Source: Meghimatium bilineatum
Taxonomy: Eukaryota; Mollusca; Gastropoda; Stylommatophora; Philomycidae
Direction: 5' to 3'
DNA: 64,000 bases
Assembly: GCA_034231615.1 (NCBI GenBank)
Contig: CM067298.1
Location: 50,387,832-50,451,831, forward strand
Below are positions 1 to 12,617 of this stretch, one piece after another (position 1 is the first letter of the stretch; every line of letters starts with the position of its first letter). The notes under the pieces were generated by a model. The model was given only the letters and a program-made list of their open reading frames with translations, did not search any database and was not told the DNA's origin. A program made the translations under genes and the position numbers.

Positions 1-969
1 AGAAATTGTTAAGTAAATTTTATATAATTTTTTATTTGGAGGTCATTGAGAAGAATATACATAATTTCAACATTTTTGAACTTAATACATGAAATAAACT
101 GTGTTTACTATAACTAAATACCTATATACCATAAAAATGGATTCAAATCACTAAAACTATTGATAAATTCACCGAATAAATTCATATTATTCCACGTTTC
201 ACCAGATTTGCACTACTTTAAAATGATATATCTCAGAAAATATAAAATACATATAATTGAAATCATGTGTGTGTGAATTTGAAATGGTATAGACCGTATA
301 CATTCATTAGTTTCAATTTTTGCTTATTTGCGATATAGATCAAAAGTCTACTTGTCAACACATATCTCACATTCAAATTTGAGATATTCTACAGTAAATT
401 ATAAGATATCATTTACATGTGATTTGTTTATCATATAAATGGTATGATTTAAGCATGAAAATGAACTACTGGTTATTTTTCAATCTTGAACACAAGACAA
501 ATAATGTTTACGGCTGCATCATGTGCAGTATTCCCAGTTCTACTGTTTTCCCATTCTCTTTGGTTAGCTGCAGACCCTAGCTGCTGGAATTGTTTTTTAC
601 TTCAAAGGATGCAGTTTCTTGGACTGGATTTTTAAAATATCTGCTTGTTGTTGTGCTATTAACCTTTAGCAAGCCAGATTAAAAAATATGAAACGTCTCC
701 CTGCCACCGGATTCTTTTTTGAAAATTTGCGTTATTGATGGTGACTGTTTTGAAAATGTGATAATTTTTTGGTTGTTAGAGATATTTAAATAATATTTGC
801 ACATATAAATAAAGAATTGAATTATGCATATATTGGTGTAATTTATGTACGTGTGTGTGTGTGTGATACCAGACGTATGAGAAAGTGGTAAAGACGTTTT
901 TCACAAAAAACATATATTTTATAACAAATAAAGAGGAAAAAAATAAGTAAAAAAAATAACTTACCTTAC
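1..969. other. AT-rich sequence without recognisable gene
   Basis: No coding exon is supported. Short decayed repeat pieces lie near 590-760, including a stretch resembling the end of repeat family G in inverted orientation (agattaaaaaatatg and the flanking aagccagatt). A short (GT)n run lies near 847-865. Confidence 0.5.
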
Positions 970-1012
970 ATATCGAATTCCTTGGCAACACTGTAAACTA
1001 AATCACGCAAAT
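970..1012 (-). CDS. Candidate 43-nt second exon of the RRM gene
   Basis: The minus strand has acceptor ATACAACAG at 1013-1021 and donor GATAT|GTAAGG at 969-964, with a second GTAAGT 5 nt further on that would add an in-frame TAA. Joined in phase 1 to the exon at 2771 it reads D-DLRDLVYSVAKEFD, which could form the second helix of the RRM. The polypyrimidine tract is weak and the exon is very short, so this is tentative. Confidence 0.35.
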
Positions 1013-1315
1013 CTGTTGTATTTATGTTCTTTCACTGCAAAATTATCAAAATATAGCCAGGGGAACTGTATAAAACTTGTAGATTTGCAGTAAAATCGTT
1101 CTTTGAGCTTAGGCCTAGAGTTATTTTTTCTTCCACTTCAAAATATTCGATATCAAACGTACAAGTCCCCAAACCAACACGGCATTCTGTATATTCACTA
1201 CTGTGAAACTAAATAACCTAATAATTCATGATTCAAGACACGATTCAATGTTATTTTATTCGAAATACAATGAAATAAAGGTCTATAAAACCGATCCACC
1301 ATCATTGCATCGTAC

Positions 1316-1560
1316 CGGTGTGCAGATGTGGTCAGATTAATTGCTCTTAAACTTTTACGAATAGCTAGCCATTCTCAAAAACGATCATTTCGGAAGTGGG
1401 GATGTACCGGCTTCGATTGCGCATGTCCCCAGCTATGTGCACGGACTGTGGCACATGTAAATCTCACGATATTCCCGTTGGGTGGGACGGGCCGCCAACA
1501 GTGCACTCCGCCATTATGTTTTTCGGCGGCCGGGGTTGATATAGGCTTGGTTAAGGTTAA
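1316..1560. promoter_or_regulatory. GC- and CpG-rich patch
   Basis: This 250-bp block has clearly higher GC and CpG than its surroundings (for example cgggccgcc and tcggcggccgg). It lies inside or upstream of the RRM gene's putative intron. It may be a small CpG-rich promoter or a GC-rich transposon end. Neither strand shows a convincing start exon. Confidence 0.25.
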
Positions 1561-2337
1561 TGAAACATAAAAATGTTCATAATTCAGAAGGAATAATTTC
1601 TAGAAATTGTCACTATTTTAATAATTTCCTGCCTGTGTCCGGAGTTTCTGATGTAGAACTGCACAATTCATCTGTGTTAACAGTAGTTACCAATTACCTC
1701 GCAGAATGGTGGAGATAAAATTACAGCAGACAGTAAAGTTTAAGCGGGAATTAGGCAATCTAAGAAACGATAAGACAGACAGTGGCAGTAGAAAATAAAG
1801 TTCCAATTTCATCAAGCAACAAAGGTTTGGCTTACCAAAAGCAACATTCCATTCAACGAAATGTCTCTGAAGCCTGAATTACTTGGAATTGTTAAAATAA
1901 ACATGGTATGCAAAGGTTTTTAATATAGACAAGGCAATCGAGAAACGTGGTCATAGATGTTTAAGACCCCCACCTTATCATTTTCACCTAAACTCAATAT
2001 AATTAGTTTGGGCTAAAATTAAGGAATAGGTAGCAGCAGAAATTAAAACATTCAAATTAACAAATGTCGAAATACTTATAAATGTCACTAATATAACCAG
2101 GGATTATTTGAAGAAATTTGAGATCTCTGTGTTACAAGAGGAAGAGAAGGATTGAAAGAATGATGTTAATCCTTTATTCAATGTAATAATTTTTTTTAAT
2201 TCGATCCATGCATTTGGGCTACTTTTGGATGGTCGAGCCTCGGATTTTGCCAGAGCTGCGTGGCAGCAATGATCCAGTGTAATGTATGATGTGGCAATAT
2301 TTATTTTTTTTAAAACACAATAATTGGTATTGCAGGC

Positions 2338-2596
2338 CGATCATGTGTTGTTGGGGCCCAAGAGGGAAGCAAAGAATAGCAACACTGTTTACCGTCCATT
2401 CATGTCATAAGACGTGACTAAGGAGGTTATGGGATGGAGTTGGCTGTCCCATCCCATATAGGGTCAGTAACCCAAAGCCATGCTGAAGTTGGATGTGTCA
2501 GATATCGCAGCAATGCTGTAAACCATGACACAACGTATTCCATTCTCCAGACTACATTCTGCTAATCTGCAGGAGTTAAGAACGAACACAGAAGAT
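2338..2596 (+). repeat. SINE-like family B, copy 1
   Basis: The copy carries the family B signature: gtgttgttggggccc near the 5' end, ctaaggaggttatgggatgg, ccaaagccatgctgaagt, gatatcgcagcaatgctgta, and a 3' module ending ctgcaggagtt..gaacgaacacagaag. It lies directly downstream of the RRM exon on the other strand. Confidence 0.8.
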
Positions 2597-2770
2597 GTAT
2601 GCTGGCAAAGATCAAAGGTCAGCATAAAAACTGAATATGATGCACAAATATAAAGTATAAATTTGTTGGGTCTAACAAAAAATAGCATTAATACATCAGA
2701 CGGTTACTCAAATTATTACATTTGTTTGATGGCAAAAACCAAATAAACAATCTACATAAACATGACTTAC

Positions 2771-2979
2771 CATCAGATTCTTCAAATGTAACAACAGCAA
2801 AAGATTCTGTCTCATTTCTTGTCACTTCTATGTTCTTTACAGCACCACCTCCCTGTCTCCTCTTGTTTGCTAAAACTAAACTAAGCTTGCTCTCTGTTAT
2901 GTCTTCAGTGAGACCCTCTACTTTTAACTTTGCAGACTTGTCTGCCATGTTGAATGCCATACATCTGATAAGTCTTGAC
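2771..2979 (-). CDS. 5' coding exon of an RRM protein, PARP10/14 or NMI-like type (partial gene)
   Basis: The exon is bounded by the acceptor CTGTTCACAG (2980-2989) and the donor GATG|GTAAGT (2765-2770). ATG codons lie at 2960 and 2948 (MADKSAK); either could initiate, and the bases upstream in the exon are 5' UTR. It encodes an RRM front half: RNP2-like KLKVEGL, helix 1 (ITESKLSLVLANKRR), a QGGGAVKNIEV turn and RNP1-like FAVVTFEE. The GGG after helix 1 is typical of RRMs in PARP10/PARP14 and of NMI/IFI35 domains, not canonical splicing-factor RRMs. The rest of the gene lies to the left, mostly outside the window, so the full protein cannot be named. Confidence 0.7.
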
Positions 2980-3399
2980 CTGTGAACAGCAAAAATGTCT
3001 TATCATTAAATAAATCATAAATTATAATGTTGGTTTCTGATTATAAAAACCCCTCAACCAGAGTAGAATATATACTCAACTCCTTGTTCAACATTTGACA
3101 TAAGTGTTTGCAGTCATGCTTTAACTGTGTAATTAATTAGTCCTCAGTTTAACTGTTTCATTCTGAGATATCTCATATGATCATGGGTGCTATGTTTTCT
3201 TCTATAAAATGGTACAGCCTATTATTTGAAATTTTTATAGGCTTTATTTTAATTGAGACTAACCAGAAGTACTTCCTATATGGAGTAAATTCCTTCTTTG
3301 TGCAATATGAAACATGTGACTAAAGTTTTGATCAATGTTTATTTTGTTTTACATCAGTTTCTTTTTCATCTTGTATTTACATTCTTATAATGGCAAGTA

Positions 3400-5215
3400 A
3401 TTTGCAAAGTGAAAAAGGCCTGGCATCAACGAGTTCTTTGATTGGAGGTCTATGACTGCTTTACAAACCAGAGAATGGTTGGAAACAGAAGTTGATTGAA
3501 AAATAGAAGTGAAACTAATTCTACTTCTGATGACAAATTTTTAGCAGTTGTTTTGATACTGACTGATTAGATAACAATTCTGACTGATTATATACTGTTT
3601 AATGCACTGCTAAAAAGGGAGTATCTCATCAACCAGTTTCATGTTGTTGGACCTCTTAAAAAAGGAAAAGAACCAAAGCAGAATCTCCTAGGAGAGATGA
3701 TAATGAAGGTTCAACTAATAATTTCAGATTTTTGTCACAGCAGACATGAAGTGTCAATACTTATCTCAATGAAAAACATACCACTATTCCTGCTGATTTA
3801 AGACAAATCCTAGAGATTTATGATCAGACACAATCCAGCTGGTGTATGACGACCATTCAACTGATGATGTTTTAGAGTTGCTGTACGATTCTATTAACTC
3901 TTTTGTAGAGTATAAATACATGATTAACTAATCACTTCCAATATTGGGATTTTGAACAACCATGATCAATAACAACACCCCCTTTCTGTCACCGCAGTAC
4001 AATAATTATCCGTCATCACAATTAACTGAAATCATCTGAAATTTTTAAATAAAGGTTTCTTTCAAGATTTGACTAAAAAAAATTACATTTCAGCAATTAG
4101 AAAATTTAATGAACAAATCTCCAAACTGATGATGTTTTGCTTTTTTATTATCTTTTTATTCATCTTGAATTTTATCCAACAAGCTGAAATTAACAGTGAT
4201 TTTACAATTTATGAAAATATTTATAAAACATAGCTGACACTGAAAATGTGTCAGAACTTAGTGATTAAAATGTTGATTCGAAATGCATGCCTTCAGACAT
4301 AGAGCTGAACAACAATGAGGATGTTGTATATCTAATTTCAAGTCACATAACAATCAGTAAGAAGCTTTTAAGAAACTGTACCTTGGGAAGGAGGACAACG
4401 TGGACCGAACCAAGGGGTTGGCTCACTGTGTTGTGAGTAATTTTTTAGCCCCCATGCACAGTAAGTGTGCCATGTTCTCTACATGGACAATTTCTTTTCC
4501 TTTCCAGGCCTTTTCAAGGGGCTTGTGGCACACTACAGTTGAAGCGCAAAGGGGTCCCCAGTGAGCTGAAGGGTCTAAAGCTTAAGGCTGGTGACCCACC
4601 CCGTACTGCTATAGATGTCACTATTCTCTACATGGCATGGTATTACAAGAGACAAGTAAATTTGATGACATCTGTACACGATGCGCAGACCTTCAATAGT
4701 AAGGTCCATTCCAAACGTCATGGTGGTAATGTGCTGGATGTGGTAAAACCATGTGCTATACAGGCCTATACCCGTCATATGGGAGGTGTTGATCGTGTTG
4801 ACAAACAGCTAACATATTATTTGTTAGCCCACAGGACTTGCAAGTGGTGGAAGAAAATTTTCTTTTACATGTTGGAAGCTTGCTTTGTGAATTCACTTGT
4901 CCTATGGCAGGCCAAACATCCTGGCCGAGTCAAGGCGGACAAATTTTGCCTGCAGATCCATGGGCTTCTTGAGGGTTGTCAGTCTAGACCTTCTTCTTCT
5001 ACTAGCGGAAGAAGAACAAGTCACCCACTGGATAGGATGGCAACAGCACCAATACACCACATTGCTATCAATCCTAAACAGTTCCCAATGGCAAGCCTGC
5101 ACTTCCTGACTGTATAATCTGTTCCGATCTGTCAAAGTGCCACCAGACATAGTATGTGTGTGCAGTGTGTAAGGTCACTGTGCCCATATCCCTGCTTCCA
5201 TAGATACCACATATT
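3400..5215 (+). pseudogene. PiggyBac-type transposase remnant
   Basis: A 217-codon open frame at 4467-5117 encodes the C-terminal part of a piggyBac (DDE_Tnp_1_7) transposase. It reads KRKGVPSELKGLKLKAGDPP, DVTILYMAWYYKRQVNLM, YTRHMGGVDRVDKQLTYYLL and HRTCKWWKKIFFYMLEACFV. The GGVDRVDK block contains the third catalytic Asp. After the frame closes, 5110-5215 still encodes a Cys/His end (CPYPCFHRYH) in another frame, as expected for the C-terminal zinc-binding domain. Upstream sequence is too broken to show the N-terminus, and no terminal repeats or TTAA duplication could be placed. The first codons of the frame are not native. Confidence 0.8.
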
Positions 5216-5339
5216 ACTAAATTTCAAAATTGATTGCACGTCTGAACTGCACAGCAAGTAGGAGAAATGCACAGCAAGTAGGTGTATTCCAGAGCTGTAT
5301 GGCCAGTGGATAAGTCATTAATGTTTGGTTGTTTTCAAT

Positions 5340-5800
5340 AATTTTTTTTAGAAAAAATGTCTTCACCTCTTCTTAATTTCATCTGTAAGAAACATTAAAA
5401 ATAAACACAATTACACACACACATTTGTGGTAATAAATTCTGCATATAAATGCATAAAAATTATTTCAAAAGCTCTAATAACAAAAAGTTACTGGTTTTC
5501 CAAACACCAATGTCATGTTGTTTTTGTTGGTTTTTGCGAGAGAAAAAAGGTCTTCGCCACTTCCGCACATCTCGCAGTGTCACATTACAAAAAATGTACA
5601 TTCAAATTTGCAGTATTCAATTGTGCATTTACGTATGCAACAATTATTTTAAACTCTCTAATAAAACAACAAAGTTATTGTTTTCCTTAACATCAACCGA
5701 AACAAACGCAAATTCTCACAAAAGAATCCAGTGACAGGGGGGGGGGGATTTTTTTCTTTATGTAAGCACAGCTTGCTAGGTTAAAATTAAAAGCAGCCTT
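5340..5800 (+). repeat. AT-rich repeat family G, tandem-dimer copy
   Basis: Two related units about 185 bp apart contain aattatttcaaaagctctaa (5459) and its partner near 5640. The copy ends with an agcttgct..ggttaaaat block. Related copies lie at 22010-22330, 28540-28780 and 50500-50740. A run of about 10 G interrupts it near 5740. Confidence 0.6.
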
Positions 5801-8640
5801 AACTAAATTCAACGTGACATAAATAATTGGCTTATAACAAAGTTAACAAAGTTATTTATCAAGATTCACCACTAACTTAGAAAGATCGTATATGTTTTAG
5901 GCATAGTACCTACGATTAAGGATTACTCGGCTATGTTTTTGACGGGATAGCCTTACTCAGCCTTACTGAACTCTCGATAGGTAGCTCGCTACCTGATATC
6001 CTGTTCGAGGGGCGAGAATTATAAACGATACGGGATAATAAATAATACTCAGTAGAAACACAAAAGTGGGAGAAACTTCAGTAACAAATAGAAGTCAATC
6101 TTCTACTTTTATAATCAAACTAAAAGTAACTTAGCAAAATTGTGATACTTAAAATACTTGTTGAAAAAAGCATCTAAGACTTACAGACGTTGTAGAAGAC
6201 TCGTATTCTTGTTAGTATGTTCATGTACTATGCAGTATATACTAAGTATCAGTATGAGTTTCTCTTTCAACGTCATTTCTTAGAAGATCCGCATTATTAA
6301 TAGCACACAGCTTTCAGTTTTGATTTCGAATGCCTGGAAGGAATTTTATATTTATGTGTAGTTGTATACATTTATTTCACGATTAGGTTCCCATTCCACC
6401 TCTCTAAAGAAGAAGAAAGTAAAAATTTAACTAAAACTTTGATAAAATTAAAGTTTGCAAAATGTACAGAATAAGTGTTTCCTTAATTGTGTTCTGATTT
6501 TTATTATTTAGACTTTTATTTTATTTGGCATATCCATGCATAGTGTGACAGACAAAATTTTACGGGAATTTCCATTCATACATGAAAACTATCATTACGT
6601 GGTCTAGAGCAATGATTCACAGCCGTTTGTGGCCCATAGCAAACTTTTTTGAAGAAATGTTTTTTTCATGGCCTGTATATCCCAAATGTGATGCCATGTG
6701 TCGTATTCTCTCCAGAACGTTGTCTTCCCAATGAGCTCACTGAACCATTCTCTGCCTTGGGTAATGCTGCTTGCATTTTCCAACGACGTATTCATGTTAC
6801 CTTTAATGCCGTCAGTCCATCATCTCGTTCTGTCTTTTCTCCTCCGCCCCATTACTCTGCCCTTCATTGTTTGACTTTCTAAACAGTTGTGTCTCTTTAT
6901 TCTTTATATTACTAAACAGGTGTAGTTTTTTGTTCTATTGTGCTTCGTAACCAACACCCTGGCATCTTCAATGTGTTTTCGTCGAGAATGGGCGTGTTCT
7001 CTCTACCTACGGTGTCCGATTAGTGGTTGTTTATTATCGAAAGTAACAGTGACGTACGGGAATAGGCCTATTATGCTTAGAAATATTGCAAATGTCGACA
7101 TAAAAAACAATATTAAAACATCGTTAATGACTTTCTTTGCAAGTCACCAATGCCTTTTTTTAACATTATCGCTATATATCTTGATATAGGCCTATAATTT
7201 AAATATTTATCTTCTTTTTAAAAAAAGAATAATTTAACATAGAATGTGCACCCATATTTAATGCTCAATGCTTTTAATGTGTACATAATTGTCTTAATAA
7301 GCTCAAATACTTGCACACAACTTGTCTTAGAAAAGTTTTTGAACATCAGATGGCAAGACAAGAGTCCATTGTCCAGGACAGATAATATTGCAGTACACAT
7401 TCTGCATTGCGATTTTTGCGATACTCTTTTATGTCAGCAGCATCTTTGTCTGGTTTTGGCTAGGGTATAAGATAGCAGCTATGTAGCCTAGCCACTCCTC
7501 TGATACCACTCCTGTTTTCAGACTCGAATTATAATCGCCTGTCATCTTAGCTAGTACATTTTCCCAAATGTCCATGAGATCGAAAGTTAATCTTGTCTAC
7601 AATATACCACGCGCCAGGGAGATACGAGCTGTATGGATCAGAATTGCGGTTGTTTTGTGTAATTTTTTTTTTCTTAAACAGGAAAGGAGAACATTTTGTG
7701 TATACACGCACGTCTAATGGAGGTCAGTATAGCCTAAAACAACATGATGTCACCGAGACCGTCAACGGTATAAAAAACCTGTTCGCAGAATTAATTAGGT
7801 CTCCATTCGTTTATATTCTTGATTATGCTCGTGTTTTCTGTTGGTCACTATTTATATTATTTGAATCGCATGCCGAAAATAGACAAGACTACTCCAAGTA
7901 TTTCTAGAGCATCTGCTGAGAAGAACACAGCTTGAACGCTTAATGACCACTGGAAAGATCAAGTGGAGAAGAGACAGGGAACAACAAAGAGAAAAGTTGC
8001 TTGATGGACCAGTATTGTTGGACTGTAGAGGTTAACCAACCGAGCTTATTAACAACATAAGAGACAGAGAGTCGTGGAGAAGCATGATCGCCTACGCATG
8101 CGGCATGGCACTTGATTGATTTACACACTATTATATATAAATAGTGACCAAACGAAAACACCAATGTTGCGAAAGAAGACCTAATTTTATTCCGTTGAAA
8201 TGTCTTTGTTGGATACGGTTATGATGTTACCCATACATTAATACCAAAGGAATCAGTCGGGCCACACAGATATATAATGGTTCTCAAACGCGTGACGGTA
8301 CCGGTCATCAGAGAAGTACGACTTAATAGTCGTCACCTGAATATCATGGGCACTCCGATGGTCCGTGCCATTGAAGTCGTCAGCGGCATTAACACCTGTG
8401 TGGCTTTTTTATGCTGTATAAATTTTAACAGAATCGGTGAGCAAGCCTCCTTCCTGTCTCGTCTATGTACATCATGGTGCGACAATGAAATGTCAAGTAC
8501 TGCATGTTTCCCGTTAAGATGTTGCATCGAGGGATTTGTAGCTGTGTGATAAAGGTCGCATGCTCTTGCTGTCGCCATGTCATGTACAATGTGAGGTTGT
8601 TGTTTTTTTTAAATTTACCCTGCAACAGAATAAACAAAGA
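5800..8640. other. Intergenic sequence with short repeat fragments
   Basis: No host exon is supported. A fragment at about 6690-6800 (tattctctccagaacgttgt and following) is related to 25300-25410, in the same orientation. The remainder, including short open frames at 7593-7907 and 8277-8549, shows no recognisable domain. Confidence 0.45.
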
Positions 8641-9620
8641 GGCATTGCTGGGTCCCATCCTGGTGCTCATGGTGACACCACTGATTTGGTCGAATAAGTG
8701 ACTTTATCAAAAACTCTACCTCCATGTGAACTTCCTTGACATATCAGTTATCATCCAACCCTCCTGTCTTGGCGCATCTGTATACTACAAATCAACTTAT
8801 ATTCATAGCTTTCTCCTCTGCACCGTCTTTCATCCCTCTGCCTGTCGCGATTTCCTTCCATTCTCTAAAGTTTTTCTCATGCTGTGGCTATGTATAGGGG
8901 AGGAGGACTTTCTCAAGAAAGCCTATGAGATAATAGATTTCTTTCGCTGTCGTATATATTCTGAAAGGGTTCTCATTTCTACCCTGTACTCTGTTTCAAG
9001 TGTGCAGTCTTTCCCGCTAGAACACCCTGAAAAACACTCGAAAGTCTTCTTCCACGGACAGGTCTTCTGTAACCACTTGCATGATATCAAACACAGAACA
9101 CCCACTCCTGTGGCCAATCACTTCAACGGCGCTGGCCACCGTGGTGTCATTGACATTCAGGTCACTGCCATCAGATCCTGCACCACCGATGATAGATCTA
9201 GGTACGCTCTCGAAAATCGTCTCATTTTCGAGTTGGGTACCATCAAGCCATTTGGACTCAATTCCGACCACTCTTTCGCTTAGTTCTCGGTCGTATTTGT
9301 CTTTGTTACGTCATCGTTTTGTTCCTCTCGTTCCACCTGTATTATCGTCTTTGTGTACTTCCTGTTCGTATGCTTCCGGTATCTATCTTACTATCACATT
9401 TCAGTCGGATACGCATTCATTTTTACTTGTGGTTTTTTTATGTTTGTATATTATGTCCGTATCTTGAAAAAGGCCTATTGGTCCGAAACGTCGACTTTGT
9501 CCTGTGTATTGTCATCTGTAGATTATATTCTGTGTTTTGTTTTGTTATATGTACCATATTTACATCCGTTAGTGATAGTGTGTAGTGTTTTAGTCGTCAT
9601 TCAGTAGGACTTCATTACCT
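8640..9620 (+). mobile_element. Penelope-like retroelement 3' remnant (GIY-YIG endonuclease end)
   Basis: The frame 8726-9283 encodes DFLKKAYEIIDFFRCRIYSE, the conserved segment between reverse transcriptase and endonuclease of Penelope-like elements. It continues HDIKHRTPTPVANHFNGAGH and ENRLIFELGTIKPFGLN, the C-terminal half of the GIY-YIG-type endonuclease. The catalytic GIY/YIG strands and much of the RT are missing or frame-broken. The 3' flank carries a hammerhead-like motif at 9463-9494, as in Penelope-like terminal repeats. Confidence 0.7.
9463..9494 (+). ncRNA. Decayed hammerhead-ribozyme-like motif
   Basis: The sequence contains a stem ggcc-tatt-ggtc followed by cgaaacgtc, matching the stem II, GAAA and stem III layout of Penelope-associated hammerheads. 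The upstream core expected to read CTGATGA is CTTGAAA here, so it is probably catalytically dead. Confidence 0.4.
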
Positions 9621-9666
9621 GTCTACACGTGAGTATTATTTCCCATTATGTTCTACTAGCAGTACC

Positions 9667-9707
9667 ATCTTCTATTGATTACCATCAATAGAGCCACATC
9701 TGGCTCG
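9667..9707 (-). repeat. hAT-type transposon terminus
   Basis: Read on the minus strand this begins CAGGGGTCGGAAACCCATGG and continues with gctcgcgagcca, the familiar terminus of non-autonomous hAT elements. The opposite end could be near 6608 (caatgattcacagcc), but the flanking 8-mers agree only partly. Confidence 0.5.
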
Positions 9708-9779
9708 CGAGCCATGGGTTTCCGACCCCTGAGCTAGACGAATAAGATTTTTTTTAACCGCCAAGCTCGGGATTACAAA

Positions 9780-12360
9780 CGTGCTCTATTTTGGAATGTG
9801 GCCAGTGTACATATGGGTGGACTTGCTTTGGACAAATTGGTATATTGCGCTGACATTATGGCGTCGCAGGAAACGTGGTTGGATAAAAGTGGTAACATCA
9901 GGATCACATGTTCTCAGTGTTTTTACAATAGGCGGTACCTTGGACAGGCAATTATGGTAAGTGATAGTATTCGTGTATATGAGGTTGACATGTCCAAGTG
10001 GGATAGTGACAATATCTAGTTACAGGCAGTGAGGGTCCAGCAGCCATTCATGATTGTTTAACGTGTATGCCTGAAACACGAGCGTTGATCTGTAAGGTTG
10101 GAAACTTCTAGGAGAGTTAATTAAACAGGAAAAGGACATTCATTTTTTGCAGTGACATTAACGTGAAAGGTACATCATAGGGCAACAATGCTTCTAACAA
10201 ACAGGGTAGAGAACTTAATGAGGTTCTGACAGATACGTACCTGGTGTGCATTAATGATGGTCGTATAACAAGAATGGCAACCAGGGTTTGTGAAGATCAT
10301 AGTGTTATCGACCTGGCATTGCTGTTATCGGCTTCTATGGCTGTCTGCAAATGGGATGTGCTGGGGCATCATAGCAGTGACCACCTTCCATGTGTTGTGT
10401 TTGTGAAAAATGGCATAAGCAGGTGGAGCTGATGGCCGTGGTTTTAGAACACCGTTCTCAGACCCTTGTAGTCCCTGGTTGAATCCACGGTTGGAACAAT
10501 ATGTTATCTTTCGGAGGTACAATCAAAATCCTTCCTATACATGTCGTGACGTCTATTATGGCAAATCGGCCTTTTTTCCACAGCCCATAGAAAGCCTCCC
10601 TGTACTCCAGCACAGGAAAACAGTAAAGTCCTTTAAGTATGATTGTAGAGGAGCTGATGTTGTCTGCAGAATTCGACAAGACCAACGTAGGACTCAAGAT
10701 GTGGGAAATCAGGTTTGGGCATGGAGCGAGAAACGTAAAGCATTGTGGCAGAGAGCAAGGAAAAGTGTGGCTGCTCAGCACATGGAGTTCGTTCAATGGA
10801 AACGGATGAAATATAACAAAGTTCAAACATTCAAATAGATTGAAAAGTCAGCAAATGCGACAAAATATGACGAATTTTGCCAGGAGATCACACGTGAAAA
10901 GTCACTAAAATTGTTCTGGCTCTTTCGAAAATCCATGAATGTTCTGAAGACACACGACTATTGCCGATTTCCAAGGCGCTGATACGGCCTGGCAGAAGAC
11001 GGAAGAGACAAAAGGTGCGGCATTACTGACACACTATACCGCACAAATTGGTCAAAGAAATATGGAGGCATGTAAAGAAGTCAATAAAAGATTATGGACA
11101 TGTGTAAGAACTTGAGCAGGAAAATGCGTATGATAATTATAGTTGAAGAAATTAGGAAGGCGCTGAAAAGTACCCAAAAAAAAAACAGAAGTACATAGAC
11201 CAGACGACATTAGATACGATGACATTAGATGGAGAACGTATGAGGAGTTAAGAGAGTTGGTGGACATGTTCAATAATAGCCTTTTAAAGGGCACAGTTAA
11301 AGAAGTCTGTTGCATAGCTATTTAGTTCAATTTATTTCTATTCTACCCAAACCTAGCATGGATCACACCAGAATACACGGTTACATAATAATAACAATGC
11401 AAAATACAATAGGCAAGCTTTTGGAACAAATTGTCGTCTGGAAGGTATCGTGTTATCTTGAGAGAAATAAGTGTTTACCAACGTTGTTAGGTGGATATCA
11501 CCCAGAAAAGAAGACATGGCAGAATGCAGCCATCTTTGCGCAGGGTGTTTTTGAGGGGTTCGATTCGCGCATGGAGACATTTGCGGTCGCAATAGATCTT
11601 GAGGTTGCTTACATTAGGTTATCCTTGAATGTCTTGATGGGCAAACTGTTCAATCTTGCGACAAATCCTTTTATCGCGAAGTGGGTTGTTGCGGCCCTAC
11701 TGCACAGGAAAGTAGTTCTTAAGTGTGGTAACTGGGTATCGACACTAACGGTTATTATCCCTGATCTGCCATAGGAGTCGCATCTATCGCCTGCGTTTTT
11801 CAATGTACGCACAGTACACATCACTAACAATCAAAATACAGGTGCCTGCAGAACGATGTCGTACGCTGATGACATCCTGGTCTTTAAGCAGGGCAGAAAT
11901 CTAGAAGAGATTTAGCGTCGTGAAACAACAGGGGGAACTGGACATACTTACAAATTGGTGTAGAGATACGGGAGCAGTAGTAAATCCTTTTAAGGCATCG
12001 TAACTTGGTTTTCTTTGAACAATCACATGGTAAAGACACCTATGCCACAAGTTTCGTAGGCCAGGAACAGGTTAGAAAGAACCAGCACAATGAGATACCT
12101 GGGTGTAGTTTTTGACAGAAGTCTGAGTTTCAGAGAACATGTTGACCACGTTATAATAAGGGCAGGCAAAGGCTTAGCAGAAATGAAGGCTGCGGCTGTT
12201 GCGCACATTAGAGGTTGTTATTTCTTGTGTACCAGGGTTTGGTGGTGGCTGTGGTGGAATATGCACTGGCAATTCTGACTCTTTGCCAAACTCAGATCGA
12301 AAGACTGGATAGAATCCATAATGCAGCAAAGCGTATCATGCTTGGGTGCACAAGAGACAA
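9780..12360 (+). pseudogene. Non-LTR retrotransposon remnant (APE endonuclease and RT)
   Basis: Fragments in order on the plus strand: DIMASQETWLDKSG (AP-endonuclease ALQETW motif, about 9850), HHSSDHLPCVVF (SDH motif, about 10365), the RT finger region LEQIVVWKVSCYLERNKCLP at 11310-11774, SYADDILVFKQG (RT active site, near 11860) and MRYLGVVFDRSLSFREHVDH near 12090. The order matches ORF2 of a Jockey/R1-like LINE. Frames are broken many times. The YADD residues persist. Confidence 0.75.
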
Positions 12361-12617
12361 TTCAGAAATAATATACCAGCATAATGAGACGTAGTTCCGT
12401 CAAGGTCAACGGGAACAACGAAACGAACAAACTGAACACCCAAGGAGGAGAGAAAATGTATGATGAAAAACCATTCCCCCCATCTGTACAGGTAGATCCA
12501 GGAAAAGTTTTGCTAGTAATTGATAACACACATAATGACACACACAAATCGACGTTTCAACTAAAATAGACAACTGAAACAAAATTAAAACATATAACAG
12601 AAAGCGAACAGTAATAA
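12360..12617. other. Unassigned sequence between LINE and hAT element
   Basis: A 62-codon open frame (12384-12569) shows no known domain and probably belongs to decayed LINE sequence. No other feature is supported. Confidence 0.35.

Noticed and set aside
4575-4778. Minus-strand open frame across the piggyBac gene
   Set aside because: It is a shadow of the plus-strand transposase, with no domain of its own.
6598-9715. A single 3.1-kb hAT element bounded by 6608 and 9707
   Set aside because: The ends are only weakly similar, flanking 8-mers match at 5 of 8 positions, and the interior contains Penelope-like sequence.
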